NCBI GenBank assembly: GCA_947460385.1
Contig: CANHGT010000006.1
Coordinates: forward strand, 1-33,113
Direction: 5' to 3'
DNA: 33,113 nt
From: Alphaproteobacteria bacterium
GTDB lineage: Bacteria; Pseudomonadota; Alphaproteobacteria; WRAU01; Hepatincolaceae
The notes beneath the pieces are model-generated. The model searched no databases and was not told where the DNA came from. It worked only from the letters and a program-made list of their open reading frames with translations. Position numbers and translations under genes: made by a program. Shown piece after piece: positions 16,483 through 25,441 of this stretch (its first letter is position 1; each line of letters begins with the position of its first letter).

Positions 16483-17097
16483 ATGACTAAAAGACATAAT
16501 GCAAAATATAAAATAGATCGTAGGCTTGGGGTTAATTTATGGGGTAGAGCTAAATCTCCTTATAATACTAGACCTACAAGACCAGGACAACACGGTGCCC
16601 AACCTAAAAAACAAAGTGATTATGGCATACAGTTAATGGCCAAACAAAAGCTTAAAGGATATTATGCTAATATTGGTGAAAGACAATTTAGAAAATATTT
16701 TGAAGAAGCTGCACGTAGAAAAGGTGATACTTCACAAAACTTAATTTCTATCCTTGAAACACGTCTTGATTGCATAGTGTATAGAATGAAGTTTGCTTCT
16801 ACAATGTTTGCTTCAAGACAGTTCGTAAATCATGGACACGTGTTAGTAAATGGCAGAAAAGTAAATGTTCCTTCTTATTTGGTTAAAGTAGGCGATGTAA
16901 TTGAACTTAAAGAAAAAGCTAAAAACTTAGTTATTGTTTTAGAATCTATTGCTAGCCCAGAAAGGGAAGTTCCAACTTATATGGAAGCCGATCATAAAAA
17001 CATGAAAGGTAAATTTATAGCTATTCCAAAATTAGAAGATGTTCCATATCCAGTTAAAATGGATCCACAAATTGTAGTAGAATTTTATTCAAGATAG
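16483..17097 (+). CDS. rpsD: 30S ribosomal protein S4
   Basis: Primary 16S rRNA-binding protein that nucleates assembly of the small subunit body. The 204-residue product starts with the alphaproteobacterial zinc-free N-terminus ([17 protein letters not shown]), contains RPGQHG and has the S4 RNA-binding domain in the middle ([14 protein letters not shown], then [16 protein letters not shown]). AAAGGA stands 9 bp upstream. It is monocistronic, with a strong promoter and a strong terminator, as in many alphaproteobacteria. Confidence 0.97.
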   Translation: MTKRHNAKYKIDRRLGVNLWGRAKSPYNTRPTRPGQHGAQPKKQSDYGIQLMAKQKLKGYYANIGERQFRKYFEEAARRKGDTSQNLISILETRLDCIVYRMKFASTMFASRQFVNHGHVLVNGRKVNVPSYLVKVGDVIELKEKAKNLVIVLESIASPEREVPTYMEADHKNMKGKFIAIPKLEDVPYPVKMDPQIVVEFYSR

Positions 17098-17122
17098 TAT
17101 TCTATGTTTGTTTGTATCAAAG

Positions 17123-17154
17123 AAAAGCAACTATTTATTAGTTGCTTTTTTTTT
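17123..17154 (+). terminator. Rho-independent terminator of rpsD
   Basis: AAAAGCAACTA (17123-17133) pairs perfectly with TAGTTGCTTTT (17139-17149) around a 5-nt loop, followed by further T residues to 17154. It lies 25 bp after the rpsD stop. Confidence 0.9.
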
Positions 17155-17224
17155 ATCTTTTTATATACTTAAATAATGCAACATATAAAATAATGCAACG
17201 CATTGTAACATACAAGGATTAACT

Positions 17225-18181
17225 ATGTTAAAATTTTGTTCTTATGATTCCGAAAATCATTGTATTGTTGATCATAATGAATATATAGATGAATTATGGA
17301 TTAAATCAATTAACTCCATAGAAGATATAGATAAGCTTGTTGAAATTACAGGTATATCTAAAGTTATTCTTAAGAACTCTTTAGACCCTGAAGAGCAATC
17401 AAGACTAACAATTCGTAATGAGTATGTGCTAGCGGTTATTAATGCCCCCATACTCAAAGAAAACGATGCTTTTGACACTATTCCAGTAGTAATTATAATA
17501 ACAGATAAGCATTTTGTTACCATGTGTAGAACAGAAAACGATGTAACTGCTATATATAAATTTTTTAACTATAAACTGTATGATATTAATATTGAAGAAA
17601 AAGAACATTTTTTATTACATTTGTTATATTCTACTTCTAAATCTTTTGTTGAAAATATTAATATTATTGTAAAAAAATTGAATTTATTAGAGCAAGAATT
17701 ATTTAATGCTACAAAGAATGAAGACGTTATTAAGGTTATGAATTTACAAAAAAGTATGACTCTTTTTACGATGGCATTATATGGTAATGCTAATGTTATA
17801 GAAAAATTAAAAAAAATTCGTGATGGACATTTTCAAAATAATCTGTTCTATGCCGATAAGATGGATACAGAGTTGCTTGATGATGTAAATATAGAGCATA
17901 AACAAGCATTTGAAATGGTTAATACATATTCAAAAATTTTAACCGATATGATGCAATCTGTGGGTTCTATGATATCTAATAATCAAAATAAATTTATGAA
18001 GTTTTTATCTAATATTACATTGCTATTAACTATTCCTATGCTTTTTTCTAGCTTTTGGGGAATGAATGTGAAGATTCCTTGGGAGGGAACGCTTACAGGC
18101 TTTATTTTTATTTGCGGTGCTTCCTTATTGGTTACAGGTACAATATTTGGAGTCTTATGGAAAAAAGATTTGCTTAGGTAG
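17225..18181 (+). CDS. corA: CorA-family divalent cation transporter
   Basis: Pentameric channel for magnesium (or cobalt/nickel) in the inner membrane. The 318-residue product has a large cytoplasmic N-terminal domain, a long helix (about 190-255), then two C-terminal membrane helices separated by the GMN selectivity motif (residues 279-281, WGMNVKIPW). The final helix is followed by a basic KKDLLR tail. Sequence resembles the CorA group more than MgtE. AAGGA precedes the ATG. It converges on lpxI with only 13 bp between the stop codons. Confidence 0.9.
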   Translation: MLKFCSYDSENHCIVDHNEYIDELWIKSINSIEDIDKLVEITGISKVILKNSLDPEEQSRLTIRNEYVLAVINAPILKENDAFDTIPVVIIITDKHFVTMCRTENDVTAIYKFFNYKLYDINIEEKEHFLLHLLYSTSKSFVENINIIVKKLNLLEQELFNATKNEDVIKVMNLQKSMTLFTMALYGNANVIEKLKKIRDGHFQNNLFYADKMDTELLDDVNIEHKQAFEMVNTYSKILTDMMQSVGSMISNNQNKFMKFLSNITLLLTIPMLFSSFWGMNVKIPWEGTLTGFIFICGASLLVTGTIFGVLWKKDLLR

Positions 18182-18194
18182 TTAAATAACTTTT

Positions 18195-19043
18195 CTATAG
18201 CAGATTTTTTATCATATCTAAATTATTATGCTTTAAAGCTATTAAAAAAATATTATATTTGTTGGCTAGTGCAACTGTTTTTTCTTGATTTAGAATTATA
18301 GTTTTACCAGCTTCAATAACAATACCTGCTAAATTTACTTTTTTAGCTTGTAAAATAGTTTTATCGCCTATTGTTGGTACATCTAAAAACATATTTTGAT
18401 TTATTTTGCTAGTTTTTACTAAAATTGCCTTAGGATTATGCTTTTTAATTAATTTTTTAGAACGTAAAATCATAGCTTTAGTATTTTCAACTGCCTCAAC
18501 AGATATAACAATGTTTTGTTGAAAAATAATGCTTTGCCCAATATCTAACTTAGACAACTCTTTAGCAGTGTTAAAGCCTTTAATAATATCTTCTATATTT
18601 TCCTCTTTAGGAACTACGTTAGTATAAAGCTTTTCTTGGGCTAAAATGGAAGGGTCTATACTTTGTATTGGCACACACTCTATACCTTGTTCTATAAAAA
18701 AGTTATAAACAATTTTTAGTAAGCTATCGTCTCCACCAATTTGGGAAAAAAATTTTTTTACAAACTCTTTGCCTAAATCATCTACTTTTAATGATAGTAA
18801 TGATGGTCTATTAATACTGCCAACAAGTACAACTTTTTTAATACCTCTACTACTTAAATTATTTAGTAAGTCGTTTAAACAGCCCATGTTAAACCAAAAA
18901 TGGTCGTACTTATTTACTAACAAACGAGGAGAATAAGATTTAATACCTGCAATTACAAAATTTAATTTATTATTTAATGCTACCTCTATTAATCTATAGG
19001 GTAAATCTCCTTTGCCAATAATAAAAGCGTATTTTTCGTTCAT
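18195..19043 (-). CDS. lpxI: UDP-2,3-diacylglucosamine pyrophosphatase LpxI
   Basis: Hydrolyses UDP-2,3-diacylglucosamine to lipid X in lipid A synthesis, replacing LpxH in alphaproteobacteria. The 282-residue product has the N-terminal IIGKGDLPYRLIEVA motif and the C-terminal DVPTIG motif, whose Asp221 corresponds to the catalytic Asp of Caulobacter LpxI. The usual EGTD motif reads ENTK (186-189), which is unusual. It is last in the skp-lpxD-fabZ-lpxA-lpxI run, 3 bp after lpxA. lpxB, the usual next gene, is not here. Confidence 0.93.
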   Translation of the reverse strand: MNEKYAFIIGKGDLPYRLIEVALNNKLNFVIAGIKSYSPRLLVNKYDHFWFNMGCLNDLLNNLSSRGIKKVVLVGSINRPSLLSLKVDDLGKEFVKKFFSQIGGDDSLLKIVYNFFIEQGIECVPIQSIDPSILAQEKLYTNVVPKEENIEDIIKGFNTAKELSKLDIGQSIIFQQNIVISVEAVENTKAMILRSKKLIKKHNPKAILVKTSKINQNMFLDVPTIGDKTILQAKKVNLAGIVIEAGKTIILNQEKTVALANKYNIFLIALKHNNLDMIKNLL

Positions 19044-19046
19044 GTT

Positions 19047-19844
19047 TTATTTATTAGATTTATAATTTGTACATATATTTCTTGAACCCTCACGGCTTAC
19101 AAAGTTAATAATTTTATTAACTAATTCATGATTAGGAAAAGTAGATTGTAATGTATTAATATTATCTTTAAATAAACTATCTTTAGCAAATAAAATTTTG
19201 TAAGCTTGTACAATATTTTGAATGTCTATATTGGCAAATCCCTTACGCTTTAAGCCAACTAAGTTTGCCCCATTTATTTCACCATCTCGTATTCCTGTGT
19301 AAATCGCAAAAGGTACAATATCTGCTACAACCGCACTATAGCCACCAATAAAGGCATATTCACCCAAGTGAACATGTTGATGTATTGCCGAATTTCCACC
19401 AATTGTAACACTGTTGCCTATTTGTACATGCCCACCTAAGAGAACACTGTTTGAAATAATTACATCATTACCAATAATGCAATCATGGGCTACATGGCAA
19501 CCAACCATTAATAAACAGTTATCGCCTACTTTGGTGCATATGCCCTCGCTAGTAGCTAAATGAATAGTTACATGTTCACGTATTGTTGTGTTTTTACCAA
19601 TAACAACTTTGGTTGGTTCATTTCTATATTTTAGATCTTGTGATTTTAAACCAATTGTTGCAAATGGATAAATTATAGTGCCTTCACCAATTGTTGTATC
19701 GCCATCAACTACTACAGAGCTTATTAATGTAACATTGTTATGCAAAGTTACTTGCTCGCCAACGGTACAATATGGACCAATGTTACAATTTTCACCAATT
19801 TTGGCATTGTGATGAATGATTGCCGTAGGGTGAATTTGCGACAT
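19047..19844 (-). CDS. lpxA: UDP-N-acetylglucosamine acyltransferase
   Basis: First enzyme of lipid A synthesis; transfers 3-hydroxyacyl from ACP to the 3-OH of UDP-GlcNAc. The 265-residue chain is a left-handed beta helix of hexapeptide repeats followed by a helical C-terminus. It keeps the catalytic His in GCHVAHDC (His120, equivalent to E. coli His125) and the active-site loop near GGNSAIHQHVHLG. Its ATG is directly next to the fabZ stop, as expected in this operon. Confidence 0.96.
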   Translation of the reverse strand: MSQIHPTAIIHHNAKIGENCNIGPYCTVGEQVTLHNNVTLISSVVVDGDTTIGEGTIIYPFATIGLKSQDLKYRNEPTKVVIGKNTTIREHVTIHLATSEGICTKVGDNCLLMVGCHVAHDCIIGNDVIISNSVLLGGHVQIGNSVTIGGNSAIHQHVHLGEYAFIGGYSAVVADIVPFAIYTGIRDGEINGANLVGLKRKGFANIDIQNIVQAYKILFAKDSLFKDNINTLQSTFPNHELVNKIINFVSREGSRNICTNYKSNK

Positions 19845-20297
19845 TTATGCACCTACCATAGCAGTTAATACTGCTTCACACACAAGAACATCATTATTAT
19901 ATGCTTCTGTTTTTTGTTTAATAATTTTTCCTTTCTCTTGAATAGGAGTTACTTTAAAAGTAAGAGTGTCTCCTGGAAAAGTAGGTTTTCTAAATTTACA
20001 GTTATCTATAGACATAAAGAAAACATTTTTTGTGTTTTCTGTAATATCATTGTTTAATAAATAGAATAGGGCAGAAGTTTGTGCCATTGCTTCTATAATT
20101 ATTACTCCTGGCATTATGGGAAAATTAGGAAAATGACCTTCAAAATATGATTCATTGCCTGAAACATTTTTAATTGTTTTCATGTAGTCATTTTTTTTAA
20201 ATTCTATCACCTTATCTACGAATAGAAATGGATACCTATGAGGTAATAATTTTTTTATACCATTGATATCAAGAATAAAGGTATTATCTTCAGACAT
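19845..20297 (-). CDS. fabZ: 3-hydroxyacyl-ACP dehydratase FabZ
   Basis: Removes water from 3-hydroxyacyl-ACP in type II fatty acid elongation and competes with LpxA for the same substrate, which explains its place in the lipid A operon. The 150-residue hot-dog fold protein has LLPHRYPFLFVDKV, catalytic His55 in GHFPNFPIMPG and catalytic Glu69 in IIIEAMAQ. It lies between lpxD and lpxA, 35 bp after lpxD. Confidence 0.96.
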   Translation of the reverse strand: MSEDNTFILDINGIKKLLPHRYPFLFVDKVIEFKKNDYMKTIKNVSGNESYFEGHFPNFPIMPGVIIIEAMAQTSALFYLLNNDITENTKNVFFMSIDNCKFRKPTFPGDTLTFKVTPIQEKGKIIKQKTEAYNNDVLVCEAVLTAMVGA

Positions 20298-20332
20298 TAT
20301 TTTTTTGCTCTCCTAGGCTTAGTTTAATGTTG

Positions 20333-21340
20333 TTAATGATTTTCTTTATTAAATAACTTATTTAATAAAGCTTGTTGTTTCCACAGTTGCATAATAGGAA
20401 TTGCAGGTACACCACCCATACGGGAATTAGCTGGAACACTACTTGCTACACCTGAACCACCAGCAATTTGGCTACCACTTTCTATGCGAATATGGGGAGC
20501 TATCGTGCTGTTACCACTAATTGATACGAAATCATCTATTATGGTACTGCCACCAAAACAAGCACCTGCAGTAATAAAGCAATGTTTACCTATATGAACA
20601 TTATGAGCTATATGCACCATATTATCTATTTTTGTACCATCGCCAACAATAGTTTCTCCTAAGGCTGCCCTGTCTATACAAGTATTTGCACCAAGTTCCA
20701 CATTGTTATGAATAGCCACACTGCCAACTTGTGGTATTTTTATATGTCCTTGAGAGTTAGGAACAAAGCCAAAGCCCTCTTGTCCTATTCTTACCCCGTC
20801 ATGAAGAGTGCAGTTATTTCCAATAGTAGTATATTTGATAGTGGCATTACTATAAATTATAGTATTTTCACCAATAGTAACGCCCGCACCAATTACAGTA
20901 TTATGACCTACGTAGCTATTGTTACCAATTTTTACATTTGCTTCTATTACGGAGTGTTCGCCAATAAAAACATTTTCACCAATGTGTGCTGTTGGATTTA
21001 TTTTCGCACTTAGGGAAATATGGTTAGAATCTAAAACTTCCTGATATATATGTTGTAAAACAAGAGTAAATGCTAAATGGGGGTCTTTAACTACAATAGG
21101 GATTGTAGTGATTGGTAACTTGTTAGCATTTTTTTCTTCAATAAAACATGCTAATGCCTTTGTATTTTGTAAGTCATTTGTATATTTAATATTGTTAAAA
21201 AATGTTATTTCAGAGTTCTTAGAATCTTTTAAAGTGTTGCAATCTGTAATTGCAGTGCTGTTATTAATAGGTAAAGCTCCTGTTAATTCACACACTTGAG
21301 CAACAGTTAACGATACAATAGGTTTAAAAAAAACACTCAT
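20333..21340 (-). CDS. lpxD: UDP-3-O-(3-hydroxyacyl)glucosamine N-acyltransferase
   Basis: Adds the N-linked hydroxyacyl chain in lipid A synthesis (third step). The 335-residue product has an N-terminal uridine-binding domain (about 1-100), a long hexapeptide beta helix, the catalytic His in MVHIAHNVHIG and a helical C-terminus ending near FNKEN. Length matches the family. It follows skp after 95 bp that contain a terminator-like hairpin, so it may have reduced or separate expression relative to skp. Confidence 0.96.
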   Translation of the reverse strand: MSVFFKPIVSLTVAQVCELTGALPINNSTAITDCNTLKDSKNSEITFFNNIKYTNDLQNTKALACFIEEKNANKLPITTIPIVVKDPHLAFTLVLQHIYQEVLDSNHISLSAKINPTAHIGENVFIGEHSVIEANVKIGNNSYVGHNTVIGAGVTIGENTIIYSNATIKYTTIGNNCTLHDGVRIGQEGFGFVPNSQGHIKIPQVGSVAIHNNVELGANTCIDRAALGETIVGDGTKIDNMVHIAHNVHIGKHCFITAGACFGGSTIIDDFVSISGNSTIAPHIRIESGSQIAGGSGVASSVPANSRMGGVPAIPIMQLWKQQALLNKLFNKENH

Positions 21341-21365
21341 ATGTTTAGTCCTAATTTATTACTTA

Positions 21366-21409
21366 AAAAAAAGAATTAACTATATATTACTATAATTAAC
21401 TCTTTTTTT
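21366..21409 (-). terminator. Hairpin between skp and lpxD, minus-strand polarity
   Basis: Two 19-nt arms (21366-21384 and 21391-21409) with a 6-nt loop pair along their whole length on the minus-strand RNA if two G-U wobbles are allowed; on the plus-strand RNA the same positions would be A-C mismatches. The 3' arm ends in a run of seven to eight U residues. It looks like a terminator or attenuator for skp read-through into lpxD. Confidence 0.65.
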
Positions 21410-21435
21410 CTACTATTTATTAAAATAATTAATAA

Positions 21436-21966
21436 CTAAGGTTTTTTAACTTTTACCGTTGATAATGATTTATTGAGTCTTTTTAAAACTTCTTCTGTAA
21501 TACTTTTATCTTCACTTGAATAAGAAAGTGCTGCCGATTGATATACTAATTGATATTTACCTTCTTTAGCTACTTCATTTACAGTTTTTTGTGCTTCTTT
21601 TTCTATAGATTGTAGCACTTCTGCACCAACTCTATCAAAATTTTGTTGTTTTTCTTGAACTTTTTTTCTAAAAGCTGCTACAGATTTTTCAAAATCTGTT
21701 TTTTTCTTTTCAAATTCTTTAGCAGAGAAATCACTTCTTTTCTCAATTAATTCTTGTTCGGTTTTCTTTAGTTTTTCACTTTCTTCGTTAAATGATTTTT
21801 CTAATTCTTTCCTATACTCATCTATTTGCTTTTGAAAACTTTGAAATGCTTTAGAGTTTTGCAAAACAAATTGAGTATCAACCACAGCGTAATTCTCTAC
21901 ATTTGCACTTAAATAAGATATGCTTAGTATAGATAAAAATAAGCATAGGGATAATATTTTTTTCAT
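21436..21966 (-). CDS. skp: Skp/OmpH periplasmic chaperone
   Basis: Periplasmic chaperone that holds unfolded outer-membrane proteins for the BAM complex. The 176-residue product has a signal peptide (about 1-22), then the family start YAVVDTQFVLQNSKAFQ, a long charged coiled coil (about 45-115) forming the tentacle, and the C-terminal return VNEVAKEGKYQLVYQ. An AGGAG site precedes the ATG. In most proteobacteria bamA lies just upstream; here the upstream neighbour is lipA on the other strand. Confidence 0.9.
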   Translation of the reverse strand: MKKILSLCLFLSILSISYLSANVENYAVVDTQFVLQNSKAFQSFQKQIDEYRKELEKSFNEESEKLKKTEQELIEKRSDFSAKEFEKKKTDFEKSVAAFRKKVQEKQQNFDRVGAEVLQSIEKEAQKTVNEVAKEGKYQLVYQSAALSYSSEDKSITEEVLKRLNKSLSTVKVKKP

Positions 21967-22104
21967 TGTTTTCTCCTGATGAAAATAAGATTATAAATAA
22001 AAAGTTACCATAATATATATTATATTAATAATTAAAATACAAGGATAATTTTTCAATATAGAATAATATATTTTTTAGATATCAATGTAAATATTTTTTG
22101 TTAG

Positions 22105-22133
22105 TTGATTGTTTAAAAATATTGAATTATACT
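22105..22133 (+). promoter_or_regulatory. Candidate sigma-70 promoter for lipA
   Basis: TTGATT (22105-22110), 17-bp spacer, TATACT (22128-22133), about 63 bp before the lipA ATG in the 229-bp divergent gap with skp. Confidence 0.5.
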
Positions 22134-22195
22134 AACAATTAAGCTTATGTTACAATTAATAAATCAGTGCTAGCACAATACATGGAGATTCACTA

Positions 22196-23110
22196 ATGCG
22201 ACGAGAAAGATTGAATGAAGTGCAACCATTATCTACTAATAATAGACCAGAATGGTTGAAAGTAAAAGTGTCTATGGGAGATTCTATTTTTAATGATACT
22301 AAGCAACAAGTTCGTGATAATAAACTGCATACAGTATGCGAAGAGGCTGCTTGCCCAAATATTGGCGAATGTTGGAAGAAAAAACATGCTACGGTTATGA
22401 TACTTGGTAATATTTGTACTCGCTCTTGTAGGTTTTGTAACGTACAAACAGGTAAACCGGGAGCCGTAGATGAAAATGAGCCTGCTTCTGTTGGTACTTT
22501 AGCTAAAAATATGGCTTTAAAACATATGGTTATTACATCTGTAGATAGAGACGACCTTCCAGATGGAGGAGCTAAGCATTTTGTAAATTGTATTGCAGAG
22601 GTAAGAAAACAGTCGCCCAATACTACTGTTGAGGTCTTAACCCCTGATTTTAGACACAAGGAAAATGCCCTTGAGCAAGTTATTTCAGCACTGCCCGATG
22701 TTTTTAATCATAACTTAGAAACAGTTTCAAGGTTGTATCAAGAAATTCGTCCTAAGGCAAGATATTTTCACTCTTTAAATTTGCTTTGGCGTGCTAAACA
22801 ATTAAATAAAAATATCTTTACTAAGTCGGGCATTATGGTTGGACTTGGTGAAGAAAAAAAAGAGATTATTCAAGTAATGAACGATTTACGCTCTGCCAAT
22901 GTAGATTTTTTAACCATTGGGCAATATCTACAACCTACAGCTTATCATGTTCCTGTAAGTAGATTTGTTACTCCTGATGAATTTGCCGAGTACAAAGACT
23001 TAGCTTTAAAAAAAGGCTTTTCTGTTGTTTCAAGTAGCCCACTTACTAGGTCGTCTTATCATGCTGATAGTGATTTTGAATTATTAAGGAAATCTAATAA
23101 AACCGCATAA
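22196..23110 (+). CDS. lipA: Lipoyl synthase
   Basis: Radical SAM enzyme that inserts two sulfurs into protein-bound octanoyl groups to make lipoate for 2-oxoacid dehydrogenases and the glycine cleavage system. The 304-residue product has the auxiliary iron-sulfur cluster cysteines in [12 protein letters not shown] (Cys48, 53, 59), the radical SAM triad CTRSCRFC (Cys74, 78, 81), and the conserved C-terminal RSSYHA (285-290), whose Ser ligates the auxiliary cluster. All key residues are intact. Lipoate genes imply active pyruvate or 2-oxoglutarate dehydrogenase. Confidence 0.97.
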   Translation: MRRERLNEVQPLSTNNRPEWLKVKVSMGDSIFNDTKQQVRDNKLHTVCEEAACPNIGECWKKKHATVMILGNICTRSCRFCNVQTGKPGAVDENEPASVGTLAKNMALKHMVITSVDRDDLPDGGAKHFVNCIAEVRKQSPNTTVEVLTPDFRHKENALEQVISALPDVFNHNLETVSRLYQEIRPKARYFHSLNLLWRAKQLNKNIFTKSGIMVGLGEEKKEIIQVMNDLRSANVDFLTIGQYLQPTAYHVPVSRFVTPDEFAEYKDLALKKGFSVVSSSPLTRSSYHADSDFELLRKSNKTA

Positions 23111-23224
23111 ATAACAAACATATAAGCAATAAAGTTGCATATAATATGAAATTAATAACATATTATAATTATTATGGTTATAATTTTGAAATTGTTTTTA
23201 AGGTTTACTGGGGAAATTGTATAC

Positions 23225-24580
23225 ATGAACCAAATTATTATTAGATTTTTTGCTTATATCTTGTTTTTTTACTCGTTAAGCTTAAGTTCTATGTTTGCTT
23301 TCTTAGACTTTGGTGATAATCATATAGCCCATGTAGTAATAGACTACAATAGCGGTGAAATTATTTCAAGTTATAGAGAACAAGAAAGAATGTATCCTGC
23401 ATCTCTTACAAAAATGATGACTCTTTATCTGCTTTTTGATAAACTCTCTAACAATGAAATTACTTTTAACAGTATGTTGAAAATATCTAAAGTTGCAGCG
23501 GGAATGCCTCCTTCTAAATTAGGAATACCTGCGGGTAGTTCTATTTCAGTAAGAGATGCCATTTTATCTGTTATTGTTCGCTCAAATAACGATATAGCAT
23601 ATGCAATTGCCGAAAATATTGCGGGAACAGAAGCAGAATTTGTTACCATGATGAACGAAAAAGCTCAAGAACTTGGTATGCAAAACACTGTTTTTCGTAA
23701 TTCAAATGGATTACATAATAAAGAACAGTACACTACAGCATTAGATATGGCAAAGCTATCTAGGGCTTTAATGATACATCACAATGCTTATTACCCACTA
23801 TTTTCTATTCCATCTTTTCGTTGGAATAGAATTAATTATTTAAGTACTAATCATTTATTAGCAAATAATGCAGTAGATGGTATAAAAACAGGTTATACAA
23901 GTGCTTCGGGGTTTAATTTAATATCTTCTGCACAAGTAAACAATGTTCGTGTTGTGGCCGTTGTTTTGGGTTTCTATTCTCCAAAGAATCGTGATGAGTA
24001 TATGGGAAATTTAATTGATTTAGGCTTAGATATTGCTAAGAAAAATAGAATGATGTCGGTTTCTTACTTTGAAAAACCTAAACAAGATAGCACTGAAAAT
24101 CTTACTATAGAACACGATAGTGAACTAGAAGATTATGATGAAATAATCTCTTCTACAGAAACAACTAAAGAGCCATCTGTATCTACTAAGGATATTTACA
24201 ATATAGACTACCAGGACGATCAAAATACAAATCATTATAGCATTGAACGTATTCCTTATTTAGATAAAATAACAGAAGCAGAGCATGTTTATATTAGTCC
24301 TAATGTTAAAAATTATCCTATTAAACGTTCTATAAAGAATAAAAAATCTAGGTATACAGTGCAAGTAGGAGCTTTTTCATCATATAGTAGTGCATTAAAT
24401 GCTTCTTTTAATGTTACTAAATATAAAGCAGTTACAGGTTTAATTTCTAAACAAGATATAGAAATTAAACAAAACAATAAGTACTATATGGCAAGATTTA
24501 AAAATTTAACCAAAACAGAAGCTACAAAAACCTGTAAAATATTGCAACAAAAAGGGCAAGATTGCTTTGTATTAGCTTAG
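23225..24580 (+). CDS. D-alanyl-D-alanine carboxypeptidase (PBP5/6 type) with SPOR domain
   Basis: Serine peptidase that trims the terminal D-Ala of peptidoglycan stem peptides. I chose the ATG at 23225 (451 residues) because it starts a signal peptide and follows GGGGA at 10 bp; an in-frame ATG at 23174 would add 17 residues. Penicillin-binding motifs are SLTK (60-63), SNN (120-122) and KTG (221-223), all intact. A low-complexity acidic linker (about 285-370) leads to a C-terminal SPOR domain (about 376-451, YTVQVGAFSSYSSA) that binds denuded glycan at the septum. This architecture is common in alphaproteobacteria. It replaces the amphipathic C-terminal anchor of DacA. Confidence 0.93.
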   Translation: MNQIIIRFFAYILFFYSLSLSSMFAFLDFGDNHIAHVVIDYNSGEIISSYREQERMYPASLTKMMTLYLLFDKLSNNEITFNSMLKISKVAAGMPPSKLGIPAGSSISVRDAILSVIVRSNNDIAYAIAENIAGTEAEFVTMMNEKAQELGMQNTVFRNSNGLHNKEQYTTALDMAKLSRALMIHHNAYYPLFSIPSFRWNRINYLSTNHLLANNAVDGIKTGYTSASGFNLISSAQVNNVRVVAVVLGFYSPKNRDEYMGNLIDLGLDIAKKNRMMSVSYFEKPKQDSTENLTIEHDSELEDYDEIISSTETTKEPSVSTKDIYNIDYQDDQNTNHYSIERIPYLDKITEAEHVYISPNVKNYPIKRSIKNKKSRYTVQVGAFSSYSSALNASFNVTKYKAVTGLISKQDIEIKQNNKYYMARFKNLTKTEATKTCKILQQKGQDCFVLA

Positions 24581-24686
24581 CAAACATATACAAAGCTTAA
24601 TTCTTTACAAATTTATATATAATTATTGATATTCTTAATATCTTCATATTATTTATTTTTATATATACTATCATTTAATTGCTATT

Positions 24687-24721
24687 TACATTGTGTGTTT
24701 TACATATTAAGACACAATGTA
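24687..24721. other. Hairpin in the gap before gpt
   Basis: TACATTGTGT (24687-24696) pairs perfectly with ACACAATGTA (24712-24721) around a 15-nt loop. No T-run follows. It lies in the 260-bp gap between the carboxypeptidase gene and gpt, 55 bp before the gpt promoter candidate. It could be a weak terminator or an operator; I cannot tell. Confidence 0.45.
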
Positions 24722-24775
24722 TAGATAAATCATTTAGTGCTAAGCTATTAATTTAAAATGTTATAAAATTATTTG

Positions 24776-24804
24776 TTGTAAAAAATATCATCAAACTATA
24801 TAAT
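24776..24804 (+). promoter_or_regulatory. Candidate sigma-70 promoter for gpt
   Basis: TTGTAA (24776-24781), 17-bp spacer, TATAAT (24799-24804), about 36 bp before the ATG at 24841. Confidence 0.55.
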
Positions 24805-24840
24805 ATATTTTTTATAAATTGAGATGATTATGGAGTAGAT

Positions 24841-25290
24841 ATGACAACAAAATATTATATTTCTTGGGAAGAGTTTCACCAAGATACATTACTACTATCT
24901 ACTAAAATAAGTGCAACAAACAAAGAGTTTAAAGGGATTATTGTAGTTACTCGTGGTGGATTAGTGCCAGCCGCAATTATTTCTCAGCAGTTAAATCTCC
25001 GTGTTATTGAAGCATTTTCAGTTTCATCTTACAATGGTGCTGAGCAGGGTGAGTTGCGTCCTTTAACAATTCCTCATTTAGCAATGCAAGATAATGGTGA
25101 GGGTTGGCTTATGATAGATGAACTTGAGGATTCGGGTAAAACAATAGAATTTGCTAGAAATCTTTTACCTCATGCTTTTATTGTAACTGTTTATAGAAAG
25201 CCTGTAGGATCTGTACAACTTTCTGATATGAATGTTAAAGAATTTGGTGCAAATGAATGGCTAATTTTTCCTTGGGAACAATATAGGTAA
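24841..25290 (+). CDS. gpt: Xanthine(-guanine) phosphoribosyltransferase
   Basis: Salvages xanthine, guanine or hypoxanthine with PRPP. The 149-residue product matches the Gpt group in length and in its N-terminal pattern (YISWEEFHQDTLLL), the RGGLVPA loop, the PRPP-binding segment LMIDELEDSGKT (usual form IDDLVDTGGT) and the C-terminal NEWLIFPWEQ. GGAG precedes the ATG. It ends at a bidirectional terminator shared with the nucleoside-porin gene. Confidence 0.92.
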   Translation: MTTKYYISWEEFHQDTLLLSTKISATNKEFKGIIVVTRGGLVPAAIISQQLNLRVIEAFSVSSYNGAEQGELRPLTIPHLAMQDNGEGWLMIDELEDSGKTIEFARNLLPHAFIVTVYRKPVGSVQLSDMNVKEFGANEWLIFPWEQYR

Positions 25291-25385
25291 TTATTTATAT
25301 TTTAGAACTTATTAGCTTTTGATTATGCTTTAGTACACTTAAAATAAAGTTATCTATACAAGTAAAAGCGGTTTGCTATTAAATA

Positions 25386-25416
25386 AAAAAAGGAGATGAA
25401 TTTCATCTCCTTTTTT
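25386..25416. terminator. Bidirectional rho-independent terminator
   Basis: A 14-bp perfect stem with a 3-nt loop: A-run plus GGAGATGA (25386-25399) against TCATCTCC plus T-run (25403-25416). It has A/T tracts on both sides and lies between the convergent gpt and Tsx-like genes, so it can end both transcripts. Confidence 0.93.
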
Positions 25417-25441
25417 GTACTGTAAATTATCTATAATAATT

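Noticed and set aside
20708-21013. 101-codon plus-strand frame within lpxD
   Set aside because: Shadow of the hexapeptide repeats of lpxD on the opposite strand.
22156-22659. 167-codon antisense frame over lipA
   Set aside because: Overlaps the intact lipA coding sequence and has no family signature.
23120-23145. Imperfect hairpin after lipA as terminator
   Set aside because: A stem of about nine pairs with a mismatch and no T-run; not distinguishable from chance in AT-rich DNA.
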